Source: Thraustochytrium sp. TN22 (Eukaryota > Sar > Bigyra > Thraustochytrida > Thraustochytriidae). Taken from it: a stretch of DNA of 64,000 bases. Position 1 is the stretch's first letter. Each line of letters begins with the position of its first letter. Positions 18,129-28,300 of the stretch are shown here, one piece after another. Position numbers and translations under genes: made by a program. The notes under the pieces are model-generated. The model was not told the DNA's origin. It did no database searches and saw only the letters and a list, made by a program, of their open reading frames with translations. Location: contig JABLUY010000030.1 in the NCBI GenBank assembly GCA_013306675.1, positions 112,302-176,301 on the forward strand. Reading direction: 5' to 3'.

Positions 18129-18298
18129 CTGTGAAGACAAAAAAAAACAGAAGCATTGCCGACACACATTTGTTTTCTCTCTGATGATAGCCTTGGAGCT
18201 CTCTTGTGCGGGGGCCGAACTGGACGTGGTGGTGGTGAACACAGTTGTGAGCCGGCGCTCTAGCTAGGGTACCCCTTGGAGGACGGCTGCCGCGGCCC

Positions 18299-19434
18299 TC
18301 ATGCCGACGTGAACATGTACTGGTTCGTGGCGCGAAAGGCGGGGCCAAAGACCGCCTCGTACTGCTGCTTCTGGGCCTCGGCGGCGCGCACCGTGTTCTG
18401 CAAAGAGCGCAAGCGAAAGAGTCGTCAGTGTGAGAAATGTCCGAGGTCGTGGGCGGCGGGCGGCGCAGAGCCGAGAGACTTACCTCCATGAGCGCGGCGG
18501 TGGTGACGGGCCCGACGCCGCCAGGCACCGGGGTGATCCAGCCGGCGACGGGCAGGCAGGACTTCATGTCGACGTCGCCGACAATGGATTCCTCGCCGGA
18601 CTCCGGGTCCTTGATCGGGTTGATGCCAACGTCGATGACGGCGCAGCCCGGCTTGAGCATGTCGCCCGTGATGAGGTTGGCCTTGCCGACGGCGACGAAG
18701 ACAGCGTCCGCCTTGCGCGTGTGCACGGACAGGTCGCGCGTCATGTGGTGGCAGGTGGTGACGATGGCCTGCTCGTTCATGAGCAGGAAGGAGATGGGCT
18801 TGCCGACAATCTCCGAGTGGCCCACCACGACGCAGGAGAGGCCCTTGAGGCTACGCTCGGGGCCGCTGGCGAGGCTGGTGGACTTGAGGCAGGCCACGGC
18901 GGCCTTGGCCGTGCAGGGCACGAGGTCCGACTCGTTGTAGACGACGTTGCCGATGGACGTCGGGTGCATGCCCTCGACGTCCTTGAGCGGGTGGATGGCG
19001 TTCTGCACGTCGTCCGGCGACAGGTGCGCCGGGAACGGGCGCTGCATGACGACGCCAGTCACGCGCGGGTCCTGGTTGATCTGCTCCAGCACGCGCACGA
19101 AGTCCGGCGAGCTCACCGAGGCGCTCACGGCGAGTTCCTCGAAGATGATGCCGCACTTCTCCGCGACGCGCCGCTGGTTGCGCACGTACCACGCAATGGC
19201 CGAGTCCTCCTCATCCTCGTCCTCGATGCCGTCGTCCTTGATCTCCACGGCGTGCCCTCCGTACCGCTCCAGGCCGGCCTCCATGCGCAGCTTCTTCTTG
19301 AAGACCACCGAGACCAGCTTGGGCTGCCAGCCGCTCGCCGCCAGCCGCGACACCTGCGTCTCCACGGCGCGCCGCCGCTGCAGCGCCAGCTGCGTGCCCT
19401 TGATCAGCTTGTGCGCCATGCCGCGCGTCGCCAT
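18299..19434 (-). CDS. Methylenetetrahydrofolate dehydrogenase, FolD/MTD1 family (two exons)
   Basis: Exon 1 is 19434-18484 and exon 2 is 18397-18299, joined in phase 0; 349 residues. Family motifs are clear: MQRPFPAHL (substrate loop), KDVEGMHPTSIGN, LVPCTAKA, the Rossmann segment VVVGHSEIVGKP, and GWITPVPGGVGPVTTAALM. The enzyme oxidises 5,10-methylene-THF; bifunctional members also hydrolyse methenyl-THF. The catalytic lysine of the Y-x3-K motif is replaced: here Y83-VRN-Q87. Yeast MTD1, a dehydrogenase without cyclohydrolase, also lacks this lysine and has a similar SEIVGRP segment. A monofunctional dehydrogenase is therefore predicted. The basic N-terminus (MATRGMAHKLIKGTQLALQR) could be a mitochondrial signal but is not compelling. 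The last exon lies in a duplicated segment. Confidence 0.9.
18398..18483 (-). other. 86-bp GT-AG intron
   Basis: Read on the minus strand: GTAAGT donor after ATG GAG, an acceptor TTTGCAG before AAC ACG GTG, and a CTGACG branch-like sequence about 25-30 bases before the acceptor. Unspliced reading runs into unrelated sequence, while splicing gives a C-terminal helix. Confidence 0.85.
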
Positions 19435-20252
19435 CCTGCCACGCCGCGCCACGCCACGCCACGCCACGCCACGCCCACCCGCGCGCGCCTTGCCGCTCTG
19501 CCGCCGCGCGCGCTGCCGTCGCGCGGCTGCGGCGTCACCGCCCCGTCTCTGACTCGCTCACTCCACATCTATCTGCTGGGAGCGCGGGCCCTGCCGGCGA
19601 CTTCACGAAAGGAGGCCACGGCCGGGCGCGGGGCGGGCGCGGGGCGGCGCGCGGCCGGGAGCTTGCCACGCACGCCGTGTCGCGCCGTAGCTTGCCTCGC
19701 GGCCGCGGCCGGCGAGTCAGCGCGGCTACGCGGCCGCGAGCCGCTGGCGGAGCGCCAGGCATGGCACGGCGTCCAGGTCCTGGGCGCCTGGGACAGAATG
19801 ATGAATCATTGCAACTCGGAGGACGCGCGACGGCGAGCGACGAGCGGCAGGAGGCGTGAGATGCGAGCTCTAGCCGAAGCTGCAGCGCGGCGAGCCCGAC
19901 CCTGGCGGGCTGCTCGGACGCGGCTTGACATTGCTTGCCTTGCCTCGTTTGAACTTACCATTTCCAACTTTCAACTCCGAGCAGCAAGCAGTTGATGCAT
20001 CGACGACGCGCCACGAAGCTCGCGGCACGCATCGCCGGCCTCCGTCGAGTTCTCCTCCCGCGCTGGCGTACGCGCCAAGCTCGCTCCGCGCCGGCCTCCT
20101 CGCGCGAGCGGACGATGATGAGCGCTTTGGTGACCAAGAAGGATGAGCGCGCCGCGGCGCTGCAGGCAGGATGAAGTTTCAAACGCGCAGGGACTGGCGC
20201 TGACGCCGACGCGGGCGGCGCGCGGCGGCGGCGGCGGCGGAGCAGAGGCGCG
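19435..20252. other. Divergent promoter region (folate dehydrogenase / eIF2D)
   Basis: Head-to-head spacer of 818 bp. Next to the minus-strand ATG is a run of CCACG pentamers (about 19439-19476). A CGGCGG run precedes the eIF2D ATG. A lower-GC patch lies around 19930-19990. No gene recognised. Confidence 0.5.
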
Positions 20253-22082
20253 ATGTTCACGCGCGAGGAGCTGAGCGGGGCGCAGGAGAACCGCGTGGGC
20301 GGCAAGGCGGTCAAGGCGCTGGTCAAGACGCTGTCGGCGGCGCTGGGCGCGAGCGCCGAGGAGCTGGCCGCGGCCGGCGTGAGCGCCAAGGCGACCGTGT
20401 ACTCGAGCAAGCTGGCGTCGGGCACGGTGCTGGTGAGCGAGGGCAAACGCGGCGATGACGACTACGCGCCGCTCTTCTTCGAGGTGGACAAGGGGCAGAA
20501 CAAGTCGGTCTGGTTCCCGACCATCTTCGCGCTGTGGCGGCTGCCCAAGCTGCTGCCGGAGCTGCTCGTGCACGCGCCGGTGAGCCGCTTCGTGGTGGGC
20601 AACAACGCCGATGTGATGCTGCCGGGCGTGGTGCGCGAGCAGGAGGAGACCGTGGCGGGCTCGTGCTTTGGCATCGGCGCGGTGCACAAGGGCCAGCGCC
20701 GTGCGCTGCGCGTGGCCGGCAACCCGTGCGCCATCGCCGTGGGCGAGATGCTCGTCGACAAGGAGAACATTTACCACGGTGGCTTCCGCGGCAAGGGCAT
20801 GCGCGTGCTGCACCGCTATGGCGACGCGCTCTGGGCGCTCGGCAAGCCGCAGCGGCCCAACGCGGGCTTTGTCGACGGCGAGGTGCGCGCCATCGAGCCC
20901 CTGCCGGCCCTGGCGGCCGACTCGGACGAGGACCAAGACGGGGCCGAGGTCGCCGAGGCCGACGCCGGGGACGGCACGGACGCGGATGAGGCGGACCAAG
21001 GCGAAGAGGCGGAGGACTCCGCCGCGGAAGCCGCCAAGGCGCCCGCGGAAGCGCCCGAGCCAGCGCCTCCGGTGGAGCTGGATATGGAGACGGTCTTGGA
21101 GCGGACGTTTCTGCAGGCGCTCAAGAAGCACGTCAAGGACCGCGAGCTGCCGATGCTGGTGAGCCAGTTCTTTCCGAACGTGCTGCTGCCGTGCCGGCCC
21201 AAGGGCGTGACGCTCAATTTGAAGCAGACGCGCTTCAAGAAGGTGGGCGCCTTCATGCACGCCATGGCGGAGCGCGGGATCATCACGCTGGAGGACCGCG
21301 GAAACGGTGTGGAGGCGCTCAAGGAAGTGCACCGCGAGGCGCCGGAGCTGCGCGAGTTCGCGCCGTGGCCCAAGGAGGCCGAGTTCCAGCATGACGACGG
21401 CGCGGGCGAGGCGGAGGCCGGCGAGGCCGGCGGCGCCGGCAAAGTGCAAATCTTGGAGCGGTACAAGCCAGCCTCAAAGGCCGCCAAGACCGTGTTGGCG
21501 AGCGCCACGGGCAGCGGGTCGCCGCAGGGTTACCTGACGCCCAAGGAGGTGCGCGATGGCGTGCTGGCGTACGCACAAAAGCACGCGCTGGAGGATCCGA
21601 CGGACCGGCGCTTCTTGCTGCTGGACGGCGACCTGGCCGAGGCGCTCTTCCCGGCAAAGCAGCGCAAGGGCGGCCAGGCGCCGCCGCACAAGGTGGACAA
21701 GGGCCAGGTGGCGGACCGCCTCTTGGAGCGCATGACGAGCGGGTTCGAGATCGTCTTTCCCGACGGCAAGCGCAGCAAGTTCAAGGTGGGCGAGGCGCCC
21801 AAGGTGAGCCTCTTGGAGGAGCGGCGGCAAGGCGGCAAGTACGTGACGCGCGCGTGGAACCTGGAGGTCTTTGGGCTGGACCCGGAGATCATCGCGCGCG
21901 ACGCGCAGGTTCGCTTTGCGAGCTCAAGCACAACGCAGCCGCGGCCCGGCAAGTCGACCTTCATCGAGGTGGTCATTCAGGGCCGCGTGGCGCGCAGCTT
22001 GGCTGCCGACCTGGCCAAGCACCATGGGCTACACGAGCAGAAGCATTTCCAGGCAGTGGACAAGTCGGGACGGCCCAAGTGA
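20253..22082 (+). CDS. EIF2D: Eukaryotic translation initiation factor 2D (ligatin)
   Basis: 609 residues, close to the family length. The N-terminal DUF1947-like plus PUA region (about 1-200) has VWFPTIFALWRLP, LPGVVREQE and CAIAVGEMLV followed by GKGMRVLHRYGD. An acidic linker (225-270) follows. A winged-helix/SWIB-MDM2-like region covers about 280-500. A C-terminal SUI1/eIF1-like domain (510-609) has GGKYVTRAWNLEVFGLDPE and VVIQGRVARSLAADL. eIF2D delivers tRNA to the P site independently of GTP and helps recycle 40S post-termination complexes. The ATG at 20253 follows a purine-rich GGAGCAGAGGCGCG leader. It converges on the AMBRA1-like gene. Confidence 0.95.
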   Translation: MFTREELSGAQENRVGGKAVKALVKTLSAALGASAEELAAAGVSAKATVYSSKLASGTVLVSEGKRGDDDYAPLFFEVDKGQNKSVWFPTIFALWRLPKLLPELLVHAPVSRFVVGNNADVMLPGVVREQEETVAGSCFGIGAVHKGQRRALRVAGNPCAIAVGEMLVDKENIYHGGFRGKGMRVLHRYGDALWALGKPQRPNAGFVDGEVRAIEPLPALAADSDEDQDGAEVAEADAGDGTDADEADQGEEAEDSAAEAAKAPAEAPEPAPPVELDMETVLERTFLQALKKHVKDRELPMLVSQFFPNVLLPCRPKGVTLNLKQTRFKKVGAFMHAMAERGIITLEDRGNGVEALKEVHREAPELREFAPWPKEAEFQHDDGAGEAEAGEAGGAGKVQILERYKPASKAAKTVLASATGSGSPQGYLTPKEVRDGVLAYAQKHALEDPTDRRFLLLDGDLAEALFPAKQRKGGQAPPHKVDKGQVADRLLERMTSGFEIVFPDGKRSKFKVGEAPKVSLLEERRQGGKYVTRAWNLEVFGLDPEIIARDAQVRFASSSTTQPRPGKSTFIEVVIQGRVARSLAADLAKHHGLHEQKHFQAVDKSGRPK

Positions 22083-22343
22083 GCACGTTTTAGACTCACG
22101 GAGCACGGGAGTGGGACGGGTATTTGACGTACATGGGGCAGAACAACTCACAGAGCACATGTATGTGTTTGAGGTTAGCATTGAAATACAGGTAAATGAG
22201 GGGAGAATAGGAGGCTGTCTGTCTGTCTGGTTGTCTTGACTGCTCGCTAGTCTTGGGCAATCCTCTCGCTCGGTCAGTCCATCGGTTCATCTCTCGATTT
22301 GGATCACAGGATCACAAGATCACAGGATCACAGAATCACAGGA
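22083..22343. other. Short convergent spacer
   Basis: 261 bp between the eIF2D and AMBRA1-like stops; lower GC, with an octamer repeat at its right edge. No AATAAA was seen near either stop. Confidence 0.5.
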
Positions 22344-22348
22344 TCAGA
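22301..22348. repeat. Six GGATCACA-like octamers overlapping a stop codon
   Basis: Six consecutive 8-mers (GGATCACA, GGATCACA, AGATCACA, GGATCACA, GAATCACA, GGATCAGA). The last contains the reverse-complement TGA stop of the minus-strand AMBRA1-like gene (22344-22346). Confidence 0.85.
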
Positions 22349-24392
22349 GGTTGGCAGTCTTTGCGTCCGGTGGCAGGCGGCCAAAGCCATAGTTGCGAAG
22401 CTTGCCCTGGCGCGTGCCGTAAAAGAGGCCGTAGCCAACCATCGGATGAAAGCTGGCGATGTTGATGTCGTCGTCCGGATGGTCAACCACGCTGTCCACC
22501 GTCATGGTCTCACTGCCAGCCGGGAGCGAGTAAATGGTGGCGATGCGGTGCGTCTCGGCGATGCCGAGCGCCGTAGGGTCGAGCGTGCGCAGGCGCAGGC
22601 CGTAGCCAAGCACGATGCGCTCGTGTGTGGGACTGAAGCGCACCGAGGTGATGCCGCGCGCCGCGGCGAGAGAGAGCGGCGCCTGCGCCAGGACGTCGCC
22701 GACGCGGCCGGGCTCGAGACTGAGCACGACAAGCTTGCAGATGCTGCTGGCCGGGCCGTCGACAGCCATGCGCCGCAGCGCCGTGCGGCGACGCGCCGCG
22801 ACGTCGTAGCGGTTGAAGACCGACTGCTGGTCCGTGGCGCTCGGGCCAGCGGGAGCCGCGCTACCGGTGGCGTTTGCCCCAGAGCCCGGGGCCGGCGGCG
22901 GCGATGGCGGCGCGGCGCGGCGCGGCGCGGACGTGCGGCGCACCTTGGGCGGGCTCTCCATGGCATGGCTCTCGGTGGCCTTGCTTGCCTCCACGTCCAG
23001 AGCGTCCTCATCCGGGCGGGTGCCGTCCACGGAGCTTGGGTCCTCATCGGCAGGGGCGCGCGCCGCCGCCTCGTGCAGCGCGAGAGAGTCCACGCGCTGT
23101 GCGATGGAGGCCAGCCCTTTGCCGGCGGCGCGGTCGCCGTCAGCGGCAGGAGCAGGCGCAGGAGTCGCAGCAGCGGCGGCGGTAGCGGCAGCGGCAACAG
23201 CGGCTGCAGCGGCTGCAGAAGCAGCTGCGACCGCGGCAGCAGCGGCGGCGTCGGGCACGGCCTCGTGCAGCACGGCGCAGAGCTTGGTGCCGCAGGCGGA
23301 CACGTGAAAGCCGCCGTCGTTGTAGAGCACGGCGTGCGCCGCGATGGTGCGCGGCGGGCGAATGGGCGCGGCCTTGGGGTCGAGCGTCTGCAGCCACTTG
23401 GGCACGGCGTGCTCCATGAAATCGAAGAGTTGAAGTTGGACCGTGTTCTCCTCACGGTGGTTGATAAAGTGCACGGCAGAAGCCGAGTTGCTGGTGGACG
23501 CGACACCCACGATCAGGCGATTGCCGTCGGGCGTGAAGCCGACGCAGTGCACGCGGCGCAGCATCTGGATGAGGCAGGTGGCGTCGCCGGGCGCGGCGTA
23601 GTTCCAAAAGAAGACGCGGCGGCCGGCGGCCAGGATGGCCCAAGGCTCCCGCGGGTGCAGCGCGAGCGAGACGATCTCGCGGTGCACGAAGCAGGAGCGC
23701 TCGCAGGTGCCGGACTGCAGGTCCCAAATGCGCGCCTGGTGACCGATGCAGCCGGAGGCGACCTTGTTTGGGTCGCTCGGGTGGAACTTGACGGTCCAGG
23801 GCGTGCGCTGGTGGCCCTCGAGCGTCTGCAGCAGGCGGCCCGAGGCGGTCTCGAAGATTTTGACAGTGTGGTCGCCGTGCGTGGACGCCAGCAGCTTGCC
23901 GTCGGGCGAATGCGCCACGGAGATGGTGCTGCGCGTGCCGGGCCGCGTGGGCAGAGTGCGGCGCACGGGGTGCGCCATGGTGGCGGCCTCGGTCCAGCGC
24001 TCGAGCTGCGCCATGCCGTGCGGCTGCAGGCAGTTTCGCGGGCCTGCGAGCGGCGCGCGCTCGCGGGCGGCCAGCAGGTCGAAGACGTTGGCGGTGCGCG
24101 CGAAGGCGCCTGCGGCCGTGAGCCGGTTGCGGCGCTGCGAGGCCTGGCGCACGGCAGACCAGCTCGCAAAGCCTGGCGGCAGCCTCGGCGGCGGTCTTGG
24201 CGGCAGCGGCGCGGCCGCGCCCCTGCCATCCAGCATGAAGCCCTCCGAGCCGCGCCACGGCGACAGCGGGCCGAGCGCCGGCGACCCGCACGCGCACAGC
24301 TGCACGTCGCCGCCTTCGTCCGCAGCCTCTGCGCACGCCTTGCACAGCGGCACCCTATGCAGCGCCGACGTCGGCGACCGCGGCCGCTTCAT
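22344..24392 (-). CDS. AMBRA1: AMBRA1-like WD40 autophagy regulator
   Basis: 682 residues from the first true ATG (24392); the open frame continues upstream only through GTG and GC-rich sequence. An N-terminal Cys cluster (LCKACAEA, LCACGS) precedes the WD40 part (about 150-270): AHSPDGKLLASTHGDHTVKI, GHQRTPWTVKFHP, ASGCIGHQARIWDLQSGTC. These are the conserved AMBRA1 WD repeats. A long low-complexity insert (about 375-520, Ala-, Pro- and Ser-rich) follows. The C-terminus returns to WD-like blades and ends with DINIASFHPMVGYGLFYGTR, a very conserved AMBRA1 signature. In animals AMBRA1 is a Cullin4-DDB1 substrate receptor and Beclin-1 regulator; its role here is inferred. The split N/C WD halves would form one propeller. 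Confidence 0.85.
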   Translation of the reverse strand: MKRPRSPTSALHRVPLCKACAEAADEGGDVQLCACGSPALGPLSPWRGSEGFMLDGRGAAAPLPPRPPPRLPPGFASWSAVRQASQRRNRLTAAGAFARTANVFDLLAARERAPLAGPRNCLQPHGMAQLERWTEAATMAHPVRRTLPTRPGTRSTISVAHSPDGKLLASTHGDHTVKIFETASGRLLQTLEGHQRTPWTVKFHPSDPNKVASGCIGHQARIWDLQSGTCERSCFVHREIVSLALHPREPWAILAAGRRVFFWNYAAPGDATCLIQMLRRVHCVGFTPDGNRLIVGVASTSNSASAVHFINHREENTVQLQLFDFMEHAVPKWLQTLDPKAAPIRPPRTIAAHAVLYNDGGFHVSACGTKLCAVLHEAVPDAAAAAAVAAASAAAAAAVAAAATAAAAATPAPAPAADGDRAAGKGLASIAQRVDSLALHEAAARAPADEDPSSVDGTRPDEDALDVEASKATESHAMESPPKVRRTSAPRRAAPPSPPPAPGSGANATGSAAPAGPSATDQQSVFNRYDVAARRRTALRRMAVDGPASSICKLVVLSLEPGRVGDVLAQAPLSLAAARGITSVRFSPTHERIVLGYGLRLRTLDPTALGIAETHRIATIYSLPAGSETMTVDSVVDHPDDDINIASFHPMVGYGLFYGTRQGKLRNYGFGRLPPDAKTANL

Positions 24393-25350
24393 CGCGGCCG
24401 CCTCCGCAGAGGACTCCAGGATGGCGCCGCGCTTCGCCTCCTCCCCTCCGCGCCTCCTTTCTTGGCTCGCCGCGCTCTGCCTGCCGCCCTTGGGCGCGAT
24501 GCGCCGCTGCACCTCCGGCTCGCTCCGGCCCCTCAGGCCGCTCCGCGGGGGCGTGGCTCGCGCGCGGGGGGAGGGGCGCGCGCGCGGGGCTCGGCCGCGC
24601 GCTGCCGCCGCCCGCGCGCCGCCGCCGGCCCGGGATCCCGCTCTGCCGCCCGCGCGCCGCCTTTCGCGCGCGCCTCTTCGCGCGCGATTTGAACGCACCA
24701 CGATCCGTGCGCCGCCCTGGAGGCCAGCGAGTCCAGCCTAACGTCCCGGGGCACGCTGGGCGTTCTGCGCGGCGCGGCGCCGCTCGTCCGCGGGCGCAAG
24801 CAGCCGCGCCGCGCGCCGCCGCGATCGCACTCGCGCACTGCCCCGCCGGGCTTTCCGCGGCCGCCGGAGGACGCGCGCTGCCCGCGCTTGGACTCGAGCG
24901 GCGCGGTTCCGAGGAGGGGGCGCGGGCCGCCGGAGGGGGCGCGCGAGGAGTTCCGGCGCGGCGCATGGGATACGCCGGCGCTGCCGCGGATCTCGTTCAG
25001 GATACAAGCCTTGAGGTTTGACATAAGATACGTCAGTCGCTGGTCGGGAGCGAGCGAGCGAGCGAGATGGCCGTGGGCATGTCTTGTGCGCATACGACTT
25101 CGGTGAAGGCCGCTGGCCACTTGCGCTTGATGCGAGCGATCTCTTCTTCTTCTGAGCAAGCTGGCGACAGGGAGTGTGTTTTCGGTTGCGCGAAATCTGA
25201 TCCGCTCGCGACCTGTGCGACGTCAGCAACGTTGTGCATGCAGCGAGCGCTTTGATGCTGCAGGCAAGGATGAGCGCCTGCCTCGATAATCTTTCTTCTT
25301 TCTTTCATTCTGGCTACGTGCGTCGCTCGGACTCACAGTCACGGTCAGCA
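24393..25350. other. Intergenic region between two minus-strand genes
   Basis: This holds the upstream region of the AMBRA1-like gene and the 3' side of the alanyl-tRNA synthetase gene. The first 550 bp are extremely GC-rich with GCGCG tracts. From about 25000 it is less GC-rich, with a GAGC run (25050-25066). No gene recognised. Confidence 0.5.
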
Positions 25351-28300
25351 TCAGGCGGAGACGAAGGAGTTGGCGAGGTCGACGCAGGTGGGGATGTTGG
25401 AGGCGCCGGAGCCCTTGCCGTTGAAGGTGGTGCCCTTGCCGCCGCCCTTGACGTCGCAGGGCTCGCCGGCGTGCTTGACCCAGGCCTGGATGTCGACGGA
25501 GTCCTTGAGCTCGGGGGGCACAAAGGCGGAGAAGAGCACCGCGTCGCCGTCCTGGGCCTGGATGAGGAGGATGGCGATGGGCGTCTTCTTGAGCTTCTTG
25601 GAGACGTCCTGGAGCACCTTGGGCGCCGGGGTGGAGGCATCCTCGACGACGTAGACAAAGGACTTCTTGCCGTCGGCGCTGGCGGCGGTGGCCGCGTCGA
25701 CGACGGCGGTGACGGCCTTGTGGAGCGCGAGCTTCTGAAGCTCGACGAGGCGGCGCGAGAGGGCGTCGACGGCGAGCTTGAGCTCGTGCTTCTCGGTGAC
25801 GGAGATGGTGGCGGTGTCGACGTCGCTGGTGAGCGCCTTGAGGTACTCGCCGAGCTCGGCGTCGGGGAGGCCGTTGGCCTCCTCGACGCGCGCGCGCAGG
25901 GCCTCGGCGTCGCGCGAGGCCTTGTAGGCGGCCTCGCCGGTGACGCAGGTGACGCGGCGGATGCCCTTGGCGGTGCCGCCCTCGGCGACGAGCGAGAAGG
26001 CGCGCGCCTCGGAGCTGCGGGTGAGGTGGGTGCCGCCGCAGAGCTCGATGGAGTAGTTGAGCCACTTCTCGTTGAGCGGGTCGGCGATGATGTCCTCGAC
26101 CTTGGGGCCGACGGTGACGACGCGGACGGGGTCCGGGTAGGTCTCGCCGAAGACGGCGCGCAGCGAGCTGATGCGGCGCGCGTCGGCGAGCGGGACGACC
26201 GCGGTGTAGATGGGCAGGGACTCGGCGATGAGGTCGCGCACGATCTTCTCGACCTGCACGAGCTGCTCGAGCGGGACGGCCTTTTGCGCGTTGAAGTCGA
26301 AGCGCAGCTTGTCCGGGGACACGAGCGAGCCCTTTTGGTCGGTGTCGGCGGCGACGGCCTTGCGCAGCGCGAAGTTTAGCAGGTGGGTGCTGGTGTGGTT
26401 CTTGGCGAGGTCGCTGCGGCGCGCGAAGTCGACGCGCACGGTGACCTTGTCGCCGACGCGGACGGCGGTGCGAGCCTCGAGGTTCTGGGCGGCGGCGACG
26501 GCCTCCTCGTCGTCATCGCCGTCGTCGCTGCGCTTCTGCACGACGCCGGCGTGGACCTTGAAGCCCTTGCTGGACTGGCAGTCGCGCACGGCGACGCACA
26601 CGTCGGTGCCCTCCACCTCGAGCAGGCCGGTGTCGGCGAGCTGGCCGCCCGACTCGTAGTAGAAGTTGCTCTTGTCGAGGATGAAGCCGAAGGGCTTGCC
26701 CTCGGCGCAGTCCTCGATGGAGACCTGGTCGACGAAGCCGGTGCCGTCGAAGATGGCCTGCACGGTGGCGCCCTCGACGTCCTGGTGCCAGACGTAGACC
26801 TGGGAGTGGTCGGTGGGCGCGAGGCTGAGGTCGTCCTCGAGGTGCGAGGTCTCCTTGGCCTGGAGCATGGGCAGCTTGGTGCCGTCGGCGCCGCCGCCCA
26901 CGGCCTGCGAGGCCTCGACGTGCTTCTGCAGCGCCACCTTGTAGCCGTCGGTGTCGACGGTGAGGCCGGCCTCCTCGGCCATGAGCTCGGTGAGGTCGAC
27001 GGGGAAGCCCATGGTCAGGTAGAGGAAGGCGGCGACCTTGCCCGGGATGACCGAGCCGCCGGCCGCCTTGACCTTGGCGGCCTCCTTCTGGAAGCGGATG
27101 GTGCCCTTGCGCAGCGTGCGCGCAAAGGTCTCCTCCTCGTCGAGGATGACCTCGTAGATGAGCTGCTCCTTGTCGCCGAGCTCCGGGAAGGCCTCCTTCA
27201 TCTGCGAGACGAAGATGGAGGAGAGCCGCGCGAAGGCGCCCTGCGGCATGTTGAGCACCTCCTGGCCGTAGCGCACGGCGCGGCGCAGGATGCGGCGCAG
27301 CACGTAGCCGCGGCCCTCGTTGCTGGGGAAGGCGCCGTCGGCGATGGCGAAGCTGAGCGTGCGGATGTGGTCGGCGCACACGCGGTAGGCCATGTCGATG
27401 TTGCCCACATCGGCGGCGCCCATCTTGCCGCCGTAGGGCGGCACGTCGACGGCCACCTTCTCGATGGCGTCGAGGATGGGCGTGAAGACGTCCGTGTCGT
27501 AGGCCGAGGTCTTCTTCTGCAGCGCCATGCAGAGGCGCTCGAAGCCCATGCCGGTGTCCACGTGCTTGGCCGGCAGCGACTCGAGCGAGCCGTCCGCCTT
27601 GCGGTTGAACTGGATAAAGACAAGGTTCCAGATCTCCGTCACCTCGCCGCCGAAGGCGTCGTCGTTGACCAGGTGGCCCGCCTCGCGGTTGCCGATGCGG
27701 TCGTAGTGGATCTCGCTGCACGGGCCGCACGGGCCGGTGTCGCCCATCTCCCAAAAGTTGTCCTTGGCGTCGAAGGGCAGCACGTGGCTCTCCGGCAGGT
27801 ACTGCAGCCAGATCTGGCGCGCCTCCTCGTCGCACGGCACGTTGTCGTCGCCGCCAAAGTACGAGGCGTACAGGTTGGCCGGGTTGAGCTTGAACTCCAC
27901 CGTGAGCAGCTCCCAGGCCATGCCGATGGCCTCCTTCTTGAAGAAGTCGCCGAAGCTCCAGTTGCCCGCCATGAGGAAGGACGTCAGGTGCGTGCCGTCG
28001 CGCCCGCAGTCGTCCAGGTCGTTGTGCTTGCCGCCCGCGCGGATGCACTTTTGCAGGTTCACCGCGCGCTTGAGCTTGCTCATGGCGGTGTTCGGGTCCG
28101 CCTGGCCGAGAAACAGCGGCTTGAACTGGTTCATGCCCGCGTTCGTGAACAGCAGCGTCGGGTCGTTGTGCGGCACCACCGGGCTGCTCGCCCAGAACGT
28201 GTGCTCATGCTTCTCCTCGAAGAAGCTCAGGAACTTCTGCCGCACCTTCCACTCCGGCCACTCCTCCGCGTCCGTCCCGTCGCCCGGCGTCTGCATCATC

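Larger units (their letters stand above)
17665..18443. repeat. Tandem duplication of the convergent gene junction
   Basis: Copy 1 (about 17665-18042) and copy 2 (about 18043-18443) each contain the last codons of the PDZ/PA gene, a shared 3' spacer with CTTGGAGCTCTCT, and the last exon of the folate dehydrogenase in reverse. Landmarks common to both are GTGATTGCCAAGATTGCACG, GAGCCGGC, GACGTGAACATG and GCAAGCGAAAGAGTC. Copy 1 supplies the working end of the plus-strand gene. Copy 2 supplies the working last exon of the minus-strand gene. The two inner copies have decayed. Confidence 0.9.
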
